This document shows positions 17,371 through 25,726 of a DNA stretch of 64,000 nt, in pieces; the first letter of the stretch is position 1; the number at the start of each line of letters is the position of its first letter. The translations under genes and the position numbers were made by a program. This DNA is from Tepidanaerobacteraceae bacterium (GTDB lineage: Bacteria; Bacillota; Thermosediminibacteria; Thermosediminibacterales; Tepidanaerobacteraceae): the NCBI GenBank assembly GCA_024655905.1, contig JANLFP010000001.1, positions 124,001 to 188,000 on the forward strand, given 5' to 3'. Below the pieces are notes generated by a model. The model was not told the origin of the DNA. It was given only the letters and a program-made list of their open reading frames with translations, and made no database searches.

Positions 17371-18768
17371 TTAAAATACCCATGGTGTAGATAATGAAAA
17401 CCAAATAGCAGCTATTAATATCCAAAATACAGTCATGCATATACCCACTCTAGCAAGCTCACTGATCGTAAAAAAACCCTTCGTATAGGGTATAAGAAAA
17501 ACTGCGTTTAAAGGCAATAGTGATGAATTAGATGCAAACATAGCTACAATAATGACAATCATTACTGGAGTTTTGCTGAATTTTTCAGCCATCAAATATG
17601 CAGGGATTGTCAGCATAGATACCATAGCGGGACCAACTGGAATTGCCATTAACAGTAAAGATACAAGAGCCGCTACTACTGAGATCAATACGAATGCATT
17701 GATACTTGAAAACCCGTCGGTAACCGTGTCGATGATTAAAGTAATGAGCTTAGTATTTACCGAAACTGACCCTAGTGCGATCGTAGCACCACCCATCAGT
17801 GGAAGTTCCCAAGGCATCGCATCTCTAAATTCTTTCCAGGTAAATGCTTCTATGCCCGGCATCATTAATATGGCTAAACCGATGATAGCAACAATCGTCG
17901 TATTCAGAACAGGCACCCAGGAGCTTGCTACCCATGCAACGATAATAGCAGCCAATACTGCTAAAATGATCTTTTCATTCTTTAAATCGGTCATCTTTAA
18001 TTTTGTCTTATTTGCAAAATTAGCGAGAAGCATGTGATCCAGATTTTTAGTCGGATAAAACATTATTAATAAAAACCATGATATGAAAAGCATTACAATG
18101 GAAACAGGCATTCCTAATATCATCCATTGAATAAACGTAACGTCTATTCCGCTATAATTCTTTAAAATATTTAGCGCCATAATATTGATCGTCGAACCGA
18201 CAGGGGTTGCCGTGCCACCAAGCAAAGAGGATATAGGTATGCCAAGCAATACCTGTCTGCCGAACGTATTTTTCTGAGCCGTATCATTAATCAAGTTTAT
18301 CAGTTCCATCGCAAAACCTACGCCAATAATCACCGCCGTTATATCACTCATAACGGTCGACAACATATATATCAAAATCATAAATACTAAAGTTATTTTA
18401 TTTGCATCTCCATTGCATAGTTTCAACAGATGATTTAGAATATTTTGTGAAAAATTGGTTTTTATAAGTGCCAATCCAAAACCAAAAGATGCTATTACAA
18501 AATAGTTTGCAGGATTTGAGTACCCTTCAAAAGCGTCATTCAATGTTTTAGTCAAACCTAATAGTGGCATTAAAGAAACTACAAACAAACTTGTAATTCC
18601 AATGGGAATAGGATGGAAAACCCATAGCATTACCGCCATAATAATTAAGCACATGGTGCTAACCATGGACTTTGTTAAAGCGGCATAGCCGGGTAAAAAA
18701 ATTGCCGCGAGAAGCAACACGGCAGCAATGATCAATATAATAATATTAGATTTCATTGAAGTCTTCAT
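17371..18768 (-). CDS. SLC13/DASS-family anion permease
   Basis: This 465-residue membrane protein has about 11 to 12 hydrophobic segments and fits the divalent anion:sodium symporter group (dicarboxylates, sulfate, related anions). Family features are LLGGTATPVGSTINIMALNIL (the substrate/sodium SNT-like loop in the first half) and the repeat-like GPAMVSMLTIPAYLMAEK in the second half. It starts at ATG 18768 after a weak GAGGG. Two tandem dyads upstream (18823-18857) could be its operator. It may serve the methyltransferase cluster to its right by importing an acidic methylated substrate, but the gap leaves this open. Confidence 0.85.
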   Translation of the reverse strand: MKTSMKSNIIILIIAAVLLLAAIFLPGYAALTKSMVSTMCLIIMAVMLWVFHPIPIGITSLFVVSLMPLLGLTKTLNDAFEGYSNPANYFVIASFGFGLALIKTNFSQNILNHLLKLCNGDANKITLVFMILIYMLSTVMSDITAVIIGVGFAMELINLINDTAQKNTFGRQVLLGIPISSLLGGTATPVGSTINIMALNILKNYSGIDVTFIQWMILGMPVSIVMLFISWFLLIMFYPTKNLDHMLLANFANKTKLKMTDLKNEKIILAVLAAIIVAWVASSWVPVLNTTIVAIIGLAILMMPGIEAFTWKEFRDAMPWELPLMGGATIALGSVSVNTKLITLIIDTVTDGFSSINAFVLISVVAALVSLLLMAIPVGPAMVSMLTIPAYLMAEKFSKTPVMIVIIVAMFASNSSLLPLNAVFLIPYTKGFFTISELARVGICMTVFWILIAAIWFSLSTPWVF

Positions 18769-18822
18769 TTAACGTTCCCTCTATCTCTAATTAATTTGCC
18801 GTTCTAAGCTTAGCAGAAGTGC

Positions 18823-18857
18823 TTCTTAAGTAATTAAGTAATATTCTTAAGTAATTA
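18823..18857 (-). promoter_or_regulatory. Tandem dyads before the SLC13 permease gene
   Basis: TTCTTAAGTAATTA occurs at 18823-18836 and again at 18844-18857, exactly 21 bases apart, which is two helical turns. Each copy holds a dyad CTTAA-GTAA-TTAAG (the second ends TTAGG). This is how paired operator sites on one DNA face look. The second copy overlaps the end of the 51-residue ORF. Confidence 0.45.
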
Positions 18858-19002
18858 GGAAAACAAGCAACTCAAATAATGCTTCCTCAGGGCCTTGAAT
18901 ACTTTCTTTTGCTTTTGCAATTGCTTCTATGGGTATGCAATATTTTTCTAGGTTTTCTTCTAGAGTCTTATAATATTCTGACTTCAATTCAATTTCGCTC
19001 AT
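18847..19002 (-). CDS. Small protein of unknown function in the corrinoid methyltransferase cluster
   Basis: This is a 51-residue ORF starting at ATG 19002 with a good GGAGG six bases upstream. The protein is acidic, predicted helical and soluble, beginning MSEIELKSEYYKTLEENLEK and ending in a hydrophobic LFELLVFLIT tail. I do not recognise a family. It is co-directional with the UroD-type methyltransferase, MFS transporter and corrinoid protein genes, separated from the methyltransferase by 172 bases. Its leader carries the same hairpin type as the MFS gene, which supports it being expressed and linked to them. It could be a small accessory or regulatory subunit. Confidence 0.55.
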   Translation of the reverse strand: MSEIELKSEYYKTLEENLEKYCIPIEAIAKAKESIQGPEEALFELLVFLIT

Positions 19003-19013
19003 TTTAGCCTCCA

Positions 19014-19040
19014 TTCCGCCGCTGCTATTGGCGGCACAAG
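19014..19040 (-). promoter_or_regulatory. Leader hairpin, copy 1, before the 51-residue ORF
   Basis: CCGCC (19016-19020) and GGCGG (19030-19034) enclose a nine-base loop just upstream of the ribosome-binding site of the small ORF. The same structure with a compensated base pair is found before the MFS gene (21894-21920). It is probably an RNA element acting on translation or mRNA stability. Confidence 0.5.
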
Positions 19041-19174
19041 TATAATGATAATGATAAAATTATATTTCAAGCTATATGATCCCTTTCACAATGTGGGTTT
19101 ATAAAAAATAGATCTTTTATCCTCAATTAATTTCATACAATTAATTTCAGAAATTTAAATGCGATTCCTTCAAA

Positions 19175-20344
19175 TTAATAGACCCCATACTCTCTTATGC
19201 ATTTCAATAATGTCTGCAAATTTTCCACTTTCGCATCGCTTGCTCTGAGAATACCTTTATCCAGATTAAAAATATAGTTTCCTCCTGGTGCTAGGATATC
19301 TATCAACTCCTTGGTTTTTCTTTCAACTTCTTGGATACTGCCCGTTCTTAACAAAGAAATTGGAAAAAGGCCTTCTATAATATGTTTATCGCCGAGCTTT
19401 TGTTTAATAATTTTTGGTTCGCCATATTCAAATTGCATCTCACATCCTGCGGGCAATTCTTTTAGGTAATCCAAATATCTCATCCAGTCGTCTTCACAGA
19501 ACATATAAACACCAAATCCGGCTTCCGTGATATATTCAACCATTCGTTTATAAGTCGGCCACCAGAATTTTGCAAAATCTTTTTCTCTCATGAAGGTAGG
19601 CATGTGCAATGCGATTCCTACACGAATTGTTTTGGATGGCTTTTCAGCGGGAATACCCATTTTCAAAACAAGAGGCAATAATGCTTCACAGGCTTCAAGA
19701 ACCTTTTGGGGATATTTTCTAATATCTATGCTTATACCTGTAAAAGATCTAAAAGTATCCGCAAGTAAATCAAAAGGTGCTCTCGTTCTTTTGCTGTAAA
19801 ATTTTTGTGTCACCTTCCCATATTTTGCTGCTATATGTGCGGCGGCAGGGCCTATTTTTGCCATGACATTTTTCATAGAAACGTACATCTTAAGTAAAGC
19901 AATCATATTATAAGGTGCTGGTTTTGCCAATTCAGAATAAAATTTAGGAATCACCTTTTCCCAGCATACTTTAACAGGATCATTAATCAATTCATCATAA
20001 TCTTCAGGCTCTATTCCATTGATATTTGGGTGTTGCATAAACCCGTCTCCGCCCATAACATAATTTCTTGCTCCCAAAATTTTATAATATGATGGTAATC
20101 TGGATGAAAAACCCACTACAAGATCTGTATCAAATAATCCATTTGTATAGTCCATAGCTTCAATCATTTCATCAGCACTATATTGATCTAAAATTAGATT
20201 TTTACCTGCATACTCAAGCGCTGCAGCCCCATCTATGTTTATGGCTATAGGTATTTTCTTCGGCATTCTACCCTCATAAATATCAATAAAGTTCTGATTT
20301 CTTTGCTGCGATTGTTCAATCATTACTTTATTCGCATGATCCAT
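19175..20344 (-). CDS. Uroporphyrinogen-decarboxylase-family (corrinoid-dependent) methyltransferase
   Basis: This 389-residue TIM-barrel protein belongs to the UroD superfamily, which besides haem enzymes includes cobalamin methyltransferases such as MtaA, MtbA and CmuA. The presence of a corrinoid protein gene in the same cluster favours methyl transfer over haem synthesis. Visible family segments are MGGDGFMQHPNINGIEPEDYDELI and ISLLRTGSIQEVERKTKELIDILAPGGNYIF near the end. The zinc motif HxC of MtaA is not obvious; the matching place reads FCEDDW. ATG 20344 follows GGAGGG; an earlier in-frame ATG lacks one. It could demethylate the substrate or move the methyl group to a final acceptor. 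Confidence 0.83.
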   Translation of the reverse strand: MDHANKVMIEQSQQRNQNFIDIYEGRMPKKIPIAINIDGAAALEYAGKNLILDQYSADEMIEAMDYTNGLFDTDLVVGFSSRLPSYYKILGARNYVMGGDGFMQHPNINGIEPEDYDELINDPVKVCWEKVIPKFYSELAKPAPYNMIALLKMYVSMKNVMAKIGPAAAHIAAKYGKVTQKFYSKRTRAPFDLLADTFRSFTGISIDIRKYPQKVLEACEALLPLVLKMGIPAEKPSKTIRVGIALHMPTFMREKDFAKFWWPTYKRMVEYITEAGFGVYMFCEDDWMRYLDYLKELPAGCEMQFEYGEPKIIKQKLGDKHIIEGLFPISLLRTGSIQEVERKTKELIDILAPGGNYIFNLDKGILRASDAKVENLQTLLKCIREYGVY

Positions 20345-20399
20345 CAAAATCCCTCCAAAACAATGTATAAAACAATCCGGACCTCTCATAGAAAAGGTT

Positions 20400-21881
20400 C
20401 TATACTTCAGTCAACACTTTTTCATTTGCTAAACTGCCAACTCGGCCCGCATCAATTTCCTCTTTTATTTTTGCAATTTTTTTGTCATTTAAGGGGTAAA
20501 ATATAAGAACTATGGCAAATGCTATTACTGCCAACAAAAAAGGATACAGGCTTTGTAGATTGATTAATGTATTTATAACTTTTTGCGTGGGAACTGCACC
20601 CTTTGCATATGCAGCACCATTATACCCTGCTACTGCAAGAATGGATGTCCTTATTAATGTTGAAAGAGTTAATCCTACCCTTACAGATAATGAATAAACT
20701 GCCATAGTTATAGCATCTGTTCTTTCTCCGGTTTTCCATAAAGCCCAATCAGCTGCTGCTGCAAACATCGGCATTAAATATGCCTCAATTACACCCGCAA
20801 AGAAACTGGCTACTGCCACTAATGCAATAAATGCGCCTGTAGAAAAATTTGTAAAGAATAATCTGAGAACGCCTAAGACAGCAATATGTACCATGCCTGC
20901 TGCGATAAATGATCTCTTTGAGTCTTTGAAAATTTTAAGCCAAACCACTCCAAACATTGCTCCTACAACGGCACTTAAATTGTATAGCAACATATATGTT
21001 CCCAACGCGCTAAAATTATTCGCTACATATTTAAAGAAATATGATGCAGTTAATAATTGAAAGAAATAATAAATTTTATGTATTGACAAGAAAAGAAATA
21101 CCGTTAAGAGAGCTTTATTCATAACTACTCCTTTTAATATTGTTGATAGTGGCACTTGGCGTTTTTTCTTGGCTTGAATTTCACCTTTAGCAGCAATAGC
21201 CTCTCTCTCAATAAATGAACTTTTTAATATGAAAGCGTATATAAAGTTTAATGCAATTGCAAAGATACCAATTACATAAGCTGTTGCCGCCCAACCAGCT
21301 GCTTCCGATCCTCCTTTAGCAATAAAATATACCAAAAGGCCCGGTACAATCAAACCCCAAAGAGTTTTACCGCCATCTCGACCAACCTTCTGACTTATTG
21401 CTAGAAAAGATCTTCCCTTTGGATCGGTTGCCAATCTTGGATAAAATCCAACAATAGCTGTTGCACTAATCGATTCATTTGCTGAAGCTATTATTCCTAA
21501 AAGAAAAACAAGTAATGCCAAGTTTTGGGGAGATTCAGATATTGAAGGTAATGCAAATGTTATGATGTTTGCGACATTTGAACCCAATACACCAACCACT
21601 ATCCATATCCAGTATTTCCCTATCCTTGTGGTTACCCGATCCAGAAAAATCCCAAAGCTAGGACCTGCAAACCAAGCAATAAGAGCTCTTATTGTTTCCA
21701 AAGCCCCGGATAGGGCTACGGGCATCATATAAATATCGGTAAATAACATTGGAAGATACGATGAGAAATATGACATTGGAGCTGAGGTGCCTAGACTTGG
21801 AAGAATGTATAGATATCTTGTTAACTTATCTATCGTGGCTTGTTGGTTTGACGTTTTGGTATATTTATCCAAGCTGATCAT
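20400..21881 (-). CDS. MFS transporter of the GPH (sugar:cation symporter) type
   Basis: This is a 493-residue membrane transporter with about 12 segments. The N-terminal half contains GPSFGIFLDRVTTRIGKYWIWIV, the GPH version of the loop 2-3 MFS motif with D-R-T-x-x-x-G-K-x-R/Y. The centre has a basic cytoplasmic loop (EIQAKKKRQVPLSTIL). It lies 55 bases upstream of the methyltransferase gene and 83 bases downstream of the corrinoid gene on the same strand. It probably brings in the methylated substrate, as similar transporters do beside other O-demethylase genes. Its ribosome-binding site is preceded by the shared hairpin. Confidence 0.85.
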   Translation of the reverse strand: MISLDKYTKTSNQQATIDKLTRYLYILPSLGTSAPMSYFSSYLPMLFTDIYMMPVALSGALETIRALIAWFAGPSFGIFLDRVTTRIGKYWIWIVVGVLGSNVANIITFALPSISESPQNLALLVFLLGIIASANESISATAIVGFYPRLATDPKGRSFLAISQKVGRDGGKTLWGLIVPGLLVYFIAKGGSEAAGWAATAYVIGIFAIALNFIYAFILKSSFIEREAIAAKGEIQAKKKRQVPLSTILKGVVMNKALLTVFLFLSIHKIYYFFQLLTASYFFKYVANNFSALGTYMLLYNLSAVVGAMFGVVWLKIFKDSKRSFIAAGMVHIAVLGVLRLFFTNFSTGAFIALVAVASFFAGVIEAYLMPMFAAAADWALWKTGERTDAITMAVYSLSVRVGLTLSTLIRTSILAVAGYNGAAYAKGAVPTQKVINTLINLQSLYPFLLAVIAFAIVLIFYPLNDKKIAKIKEEIDAGRVGSLANEKVLTEV

Positions 21882-21893
21882 CTTAACCTCCTT

Positions 21894-21920
21894 TCTGCCG
21901 CTATTGCTGGCAGCACAAAA
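21894..21920 (-). promoter_or_regulatory. Leader hairpin, copy 2, before the MFS gene
   Basis: CTGCC (21895-21899) and GGCAG (21909-21913) enclose a nine-base loop just upstream of AGGAGG of the MFS gene. It matches the element at 19014-19040 in position, loop size and flanks, and one stem pair changes from C-G to T-A on both sides. Confidence 0.5.
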
Positions 21921-21964
21921 ATAGTAAAGTTAAATTTTCGATCTTTCTAGTAAATCATAAATGA

Positions 21965-22603
21965 TTATCTTACCCAACCCTGGCAGATTTTTACGCCTGC
22001 AGCGGCATTGCTTGTAAAGGCATCGGCTCCTACATATTCGCACGCTTCTTTTGTCACTGGGTTTCCGCCTATTATTATTCTTACCCCGTCGCGCAAACCT
22101 GCCTTCTTGAGTCCATCTATGGTATCCTTCATGGATTCTATGGCCAGTGTCAGCACACCGCTCATTCCCACTATGTCCGGATTTACTTCTTTTACTTTTT
22201 CCACAAAATTGCTAACCGGCTGGTCAGTCCCAAGATCATGGACCACAAATCCTGCCGCTTCGGCCATGCTTCTAAAAATGTTTTTGCCGATATCGTGAAG
22301 ATCTCCGTGAACCGTGCCGAGAACTATAGTCCCCACTTTTGATGCGCTTTTGCCGCCTATGACTGGTTTTAAGGTGTTGATGGCTTCGGTCAGCAGTTGC
22401 CCGGCGAAGATAAGATCTCCCACAAAGTATTCACCCTTCTCAAACAGGTCTCCGACTATTCCCATCCCCTGCTGGCATGCGTTGACTACTTCCTGAGCCT
22501 CGTTCTCGGTAGGTTTTGAATATACAAACTCCGCCAGCATTTCCATTACCTTTTCTTCATCCAAGTCGCCTATCGCCTGGGTCAACTCATTTAGAACTAT
22601 CAC
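21965..22603 (-). CDS. Corrinoid-binding methyl-carrier protein
   Basis: This 212-residue protein of the MtaC/MtbC/MtvC type shuttles a methyl group on cobalamin between methyltransferases. Residues 1-85 form the helical cap domain. The Rossmann-like domain carries GTVHGDLHDIGKNI, where His103 in DxHxxG is the lower cobalt ligand, followed by MSGVLTLAIESMKDTI and IIGGNPVT, the SxL and GG parts of the binding site. GTG 22603 follows GGGAGG. It is the first gene of the cluster. The corrinoid function is firm; the methyl donor is unknown. Confidence 0.93.
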   Translation of the reverse strand: MIVLNELTQAIGDLDEEKVMEMLAEFVYSKPTENEAQEVVNACQQGMGIVGDLFEKGEYFVGDLIFAGQLLTEAINTLKPVIGGKSASKVGTIVLGTVHGDLHDIGKNIFRSMAEAAGFVVHDLGTDQPVSNFVEKVKEVNPDIVGMSGVLTLAIESMKDTIDGLKKAGLRDGVRIIIGGNPVTKEACEYVGADAFTSNAAAGVKICQGWVR

Positions 22604-23071
22604 GACATGCGCCTCCCGATAATATAATTTTCCGACTAATTATACTGGTTCACAACTAACTTTATTTCCATGCCGGTTTTCAAAATTATACTTTTAAATT
22701 CAAAGAAGCCAAAATGCACGAGTTAATTTGTGCTTGTGTCCACCGCCTTAATCATTGATTTATAATACCCGTTATAGTATGATAAAAGTGTGTGATATTG
22801 TCCCCCGGTATTTTTTTGTGCGTTTTTTTCGCCGAAACCGGGGAAGAGATGGATTAAAAGGCCTGTTTCATCATCACCTCCGGCAAAATGATTAAAGAAA
22901 TTTTTAAAATCAAATATATTATAGACTTTTTGCCTAATTTTAGTCAAATTGTCTAAATGCGGTTATGGCCTATATAGTTGATTCAAGTCAGATTATCTTC
23001 ATTTATGTCTATAAATCTTATTTTTTATAGGCATTTTGTCTAAATTTAGATTATACGAGTGTGGTTTTAAG
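22604..23071. promoter_or_regulatory. Divergent region between corrinoid and Xre genes with direct repeats
   Basis: No convincing gene lies in these 468 bases. A -10-like TATAAT (minus strand, 22639-22644) may serve the corrinoid gene. TTGTCTAAAT occurs twice on the plus strand, at 22949-22958 and 23036-23045, 87 bases apart. The second copy is just upstream of the Xre gene, so the repeats may be its own operators. No cobalamin riboswitch core was seen. Confidence 0.4.
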
Positions 23072-23443
23072 ATGAAAGAAATAGGGAAAAAAATAGATAT
23101 CCTCAAAGGCAAGCTGACCTACCAGGAATTTTCTAACAAAATATTGGAAAAGACAGGTGTCCACATTCATTACACCAGCTTGCAAAAATATGTTAAAGGC
23201 ATCAGAAAACCTTCCATAAAGATACTCAAGGCTCTTTCCGAATATTCGCAAAAGCCGCTGAGCTGGTTTTTGGAAGACAGTGAGCTCAACGATATCCGCA
23301 CGGATACTAACTTCGAAGATGAAACTTGTGACATTGAAGAATATAAAGAGGTATTTAAACTGGCAAAGAGCAAAAAAATTCCTCCCGAAGCCATCAATCT
23401 TTTTATTCAAGCCGTTTATGAAACAAGAAAAACAAAAGAATAA
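23072..23443 (+). CDS. Xre-family helix-turn-helix regulator
   Basis: This is a 123-residue DNA-binding protein. Residues 1-60 form an Xre domain (LTYQEFSNKILEKTGVHIHYTSLQKYVKGIRKPSIKILKALSEYS) with an extended loop before the recognition helix. The rest is an acidic linker and a short helical tail. I chose ATG 23072 because it begins just before the domain; a TTG at 23036 lies inside the putative operator. It stands alone between the methyltransferase and sugar loci, so its target is unclear. The repeats upstream suggest autoregulation. Confidence 0.78.
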   Translation: MKEIGKKIDILKGKLTYQEFSNKILEKTGVHIHYTSLQKYVKGIRKPSIKILKALSEYSQKPLSWFLEDSELNDIRTDTNFEDETCDIEEYKEVFKLAKSKKIPPEAINLFIQAVYETRKTKE

Positions 23444-23452
23444 GCAAGCTAA

Positions 23453-23480
23453 AAAGCCGCGGCTTTACGCGGCTTTAATT
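23453..23480. terminator. Bidirectional terminator between convergent Xre and SIS genes
   Basis: AAAGCCGCG (23453-23461) pairs with CGCGGCTTT (23468-23476) around a six-base loop. T-rich sequence follows on the minus strand (TTTTT) and, more weakly, on the plus strand. It lies between two convergent stops. Confidence 0.8.
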
Positions 23481-23489
23481 TATTTATGT

Positions 23490-24530
23490 CTATTCCCTTC
23501 TTGTCACCTTTTCTCCCCATCGAAATTCTCCGACTTTCAAGCCCTTTTTTTCGGCTATAAGATTGTCGAGATACTGAATCGGAAGTATGTAAAAAATGGG
23601 TGTTAAATGCTCATCGCAAAAGTCCATTTTTATGCGTATAATATTATTTTTATCAAGACTCTCTTCCACATCCGTGAGTAGGATTGCCTTGCCGCCATAC
23701 TTTGAAATATCTTTCGCAAGGTTTACGTTCAAATCGCAAGTAAATCCCGAAGGCGATACTATGATTCCTCTGAAACTGTCATCCACGATTTCCAGGGGGC
23801 CGTGTCGGAATTCCGCCGCATCCATGCCGTATGCCGGAAATTTGGAAAGTTCTTGTATAAATAACGCTCCCGCGTAAGCCGTCCCGATATTGTAGCCCCT
23901 GGCAAGAAGCGTAATATAGCTTGCGCCATTCAAAAACTCCAGCAATCTGTCTTTGTTTTCTTCACATGTTTTAACAGCATTATCGATGCTTTCGACCGCG
24001 CGTATAAAATAATCTCTGGTTTCATCATTCAACTTTCCAAGAATCGAGTACGATAACAGCAAACATAAAATTACGCTGGAAATATATGTGCGGGTTGAAA
24101 CAGACTTTTCGGGCTTTACGTTCAGATTCAAAAGAATGTCTGCCCTATTCGCAAGGGGGCTTTTCTCATTGTTTGTTATTCCTACGACTTTTACGCTTTT
24201 TCCTATCCTGTCAATTAATCGGACAATTTCGGCGCTTTCGCCAGATTGCGATATGGCAATAACCAGAGTACTTTTACCAATGGAATTATACTCATAGTGC
24301 AGCAATTCGCCGGCCGATATGACACGGCTTTTTACTCCGTTGCTGTTCAAATATGCCGAAGCGCTGCAGGCACAATAATGCGAACTTCCCATACCGGTGA
24401 AAATCACATTATCAAAAACCAAATTTTGAATCAGGGTGAGCTTTGCAATATTTTCTTCATTGAAGTAATAATTTACAGCCTCTGCAATATCTTCAGGCTG
24501 ATTTAATACATCTCTCAAATATTCGTTCAT
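23490..24530 (-). CDS. Double-SIS-domain sugar isomerase/deglycase
   Basis: This is a 346-residue cytoplasmic enzyme with two SIS domains, like the isomerase half of GlmS without the glutaminase. Domain 1 contains FTGMGSSHYCACSASAYL and ISQSGESAEIVRLI. Domain 2 contains ARGYNIGTAYAGALFIQELSKF and AEFRHGPLEIVDD, where the His-Gly-Pro loop forms the active site in relatives. Likely roles are deglycase of a fructosamine-6-phosphate (FrlB-like) or an amino-sugar phosphate isomerase/deaminase. I chose ATG 24530, seven bases after AAAGGTGA. It follows the PfkB kinase gene by 13 bases and so probably uses its product. Confidence 0.86.
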   Translation of the reverse strand: MNEYLRDVLNQPEDIAEAVNYYFNEENIAKLTLIQNLVFDNVIFTGMGSSHYCACSASAYLNSNGVKSRVISAGELLHYEYNSIGKSTLVIAISQSGESAEIVRLIDRIGKSVKVVGITNNEKSPLANRADILLNLNVKPEKSVSTRTYISSVILCLLLSYSILGKLNDETRDYFIRAVESIDNAVKTCEENKDRLLEFLNGASYITLLARGYNIGTAYAGALFIQELSKFPAYGMDAAEFRHGPLEIVDDSFRGIIVSPSGFTCDLNVNLAKDISKYGGKAILLTDVEESLDKNNIIRIKMDFCDEHLTPIFYILPIQYLDNLIAEKKGLKVGEFRWGEKVTRRE

Positions 24531-24543
24531 TTTCATTCACCTT

Positions 24544-25641
24544 TCATTTGTTTTTAATATACTCAATCAATTGCTCAAGGGACGGACTGGTGCCATTTTT
24601 GATGTAGAAGGAAGCGCACGCCCGGCCGATATACACACATTTATCCAGCGGAAGGTCCATAATCAAACCGGCGCAAAAACCGGCATTGAAATTATCTCCT
24701 CCTCCTGTCGATAATACAGGATTTTCCACATGGAAATCATCAACTTTTATAATGTTTTTATCATCGAACAACAATGCGTATTTGTTCGGATGAATCACCA
24801 GCAAATCGGGTTTTAAGACATCGAATATATTTTCGGCAATTTTAACCATGTCTCCGGTATCCTCAAAAAAGCATCGATTTATTATCCTTGCTTCATTTTC
24901 ATTGAATGAAAATACAGTCTTAAAATATTTTTTGAAACCTGCCATCAGATTTAAGCTTTCAACAATATCATCCGTGCTTCTCCGGGACGGATCGGCGATG
25001 TCAAAAAAAACATATTTTGACAAACGGCCGCCGTCTGATACAATACCGCTTAGCTCGGATATTATACCTTTCAGTATATCGTTCAATCCGTATAAAGAAC
25101 TCCAGTTGGTTACTGCCAAAATAAAACTATCCGAGATTAATTTTTTTAATAAGTCTTTTCCTAGAATATTTTTTATACGGTCCCATGTAACCTCATTAAG
25201 GTTCTCATTTTTCCCGAACATTATTTTGCCGTCCTGGAACTCAAATGCGGTCGAATATCCCGGATTTGCCATCGAATATATCTTTATGCCGCTGTCAAGT
25301 TGTTTGAAACAATCTTCCACTTCGGGATATCCAAAGGCTCCGACGGCAAAGGTTCTTACACCCAAAGCGCTCAGCGCATTGGCCATAATAGGCGCATTGC
25401 CGCCGATCTTGACAGCCTGGGATATTATTTCTATATCACAGGCGCTTCTTGCGGCAGCTAAAATTTTTTGGGCAAATTCTTCCATCGTCTTGAAAAAAAT
25501 TGTTTCATTGTTTTCCTTGAGCTTCACCGGCCTTACAATTTCGTCCACATATCCGTCAAATCCCACCGTAATCTTTTTCTGGCCAAGCTTATTTTTGTTT
25601 TTTTCAATTGACTCGATTATTTCAACTTTTGTATACGGCAT
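24544..25641 (-). CDS. PfkB-family carbohydrate kinase
   Basis: This is a 365-residue cytoplasmic kinase of the ribokinase/PfkB family. Early motifs are ITVGFDGYVDEIV and KIGGNAPIMANALSALG, and the catalytic segment near the end reads LSTGGGDNFNAGFCAGLI, where the Asp is the general base. ATG 25641 follows GGGAGGAG; a longer reading would cross a REP-like repeat and is unlikely. It would phosphorylate the imported sugar or amino sugar for the SIS enzyme downstream. Confidence 0.88.
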   Translation of the reverse strand: MPYTKVEIIESIEKNKNKLGQKKITVGFDGYVDEIVRPVKLKENNETIFFKTMEEFAQKILAAARSACDIEIISQAVKIGGNAPIMANALSALGVRTFAVGAFGYPEVEDCFKQLDSGIKIYSMANPGYSTAFEFQDGKIMFGKNENLNEVTWDRIKNILGKDLLKKLISDSFILAVTNWSSLYGLNDILKGIISELSGIVSDGGRLSKYVFFDIADPSRRSTDDIVESLNLMAGFKKYFKTVFSFNENEARIINRCFFEDTGDMVKIAENIFDVLKPDLLVIHPNKYALLFDDKNIIKVDDFHVENPVLSTGGGDNFNAGFCAGLIMDLPLDKCVYIGRACASFYIKNGTSPSLEQLIEYIKNK

Positions 25642-25664
25642 ATACTCCTCCCTTTTTAATGTTA

Positions 25665-25720
25665 GGGGACGCACCTCCTTTTCTTGGGCAGTCAACTGGG
25701 GGAGGCAGAGGAACGTCCCC
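25665..25720. repeat. REP-like palindromic element
   Basis: GGGGACG (25665-25671) and CGTCCCC (25714-25720) bracket a 56-base element with a second inner pair, CCTCC and GGAGG. It fills the short gap between the ROK and PfkB genes. Elements of this look are mobilised by IS200-like REP transposases in other Firmicutes. Only this copy was seen in the window. Confidence 0.55.
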
Positions 25721-25726
25721 AATATA

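Noticed and set aside
22604-22760. Cobalamin riboswitch upstream of the corrinoid protein.
   Set aside because: I looked for the conserved B12 box and its pairing partners on the minus strand and did not find them.
22723-22947. A 74-codon frame on the minus strand in the corrinoid-Xre gap.
   Set aside because: No ribosome-binding site and no family resemblance; it overlaps the repeat region that is better explained as regulatory.
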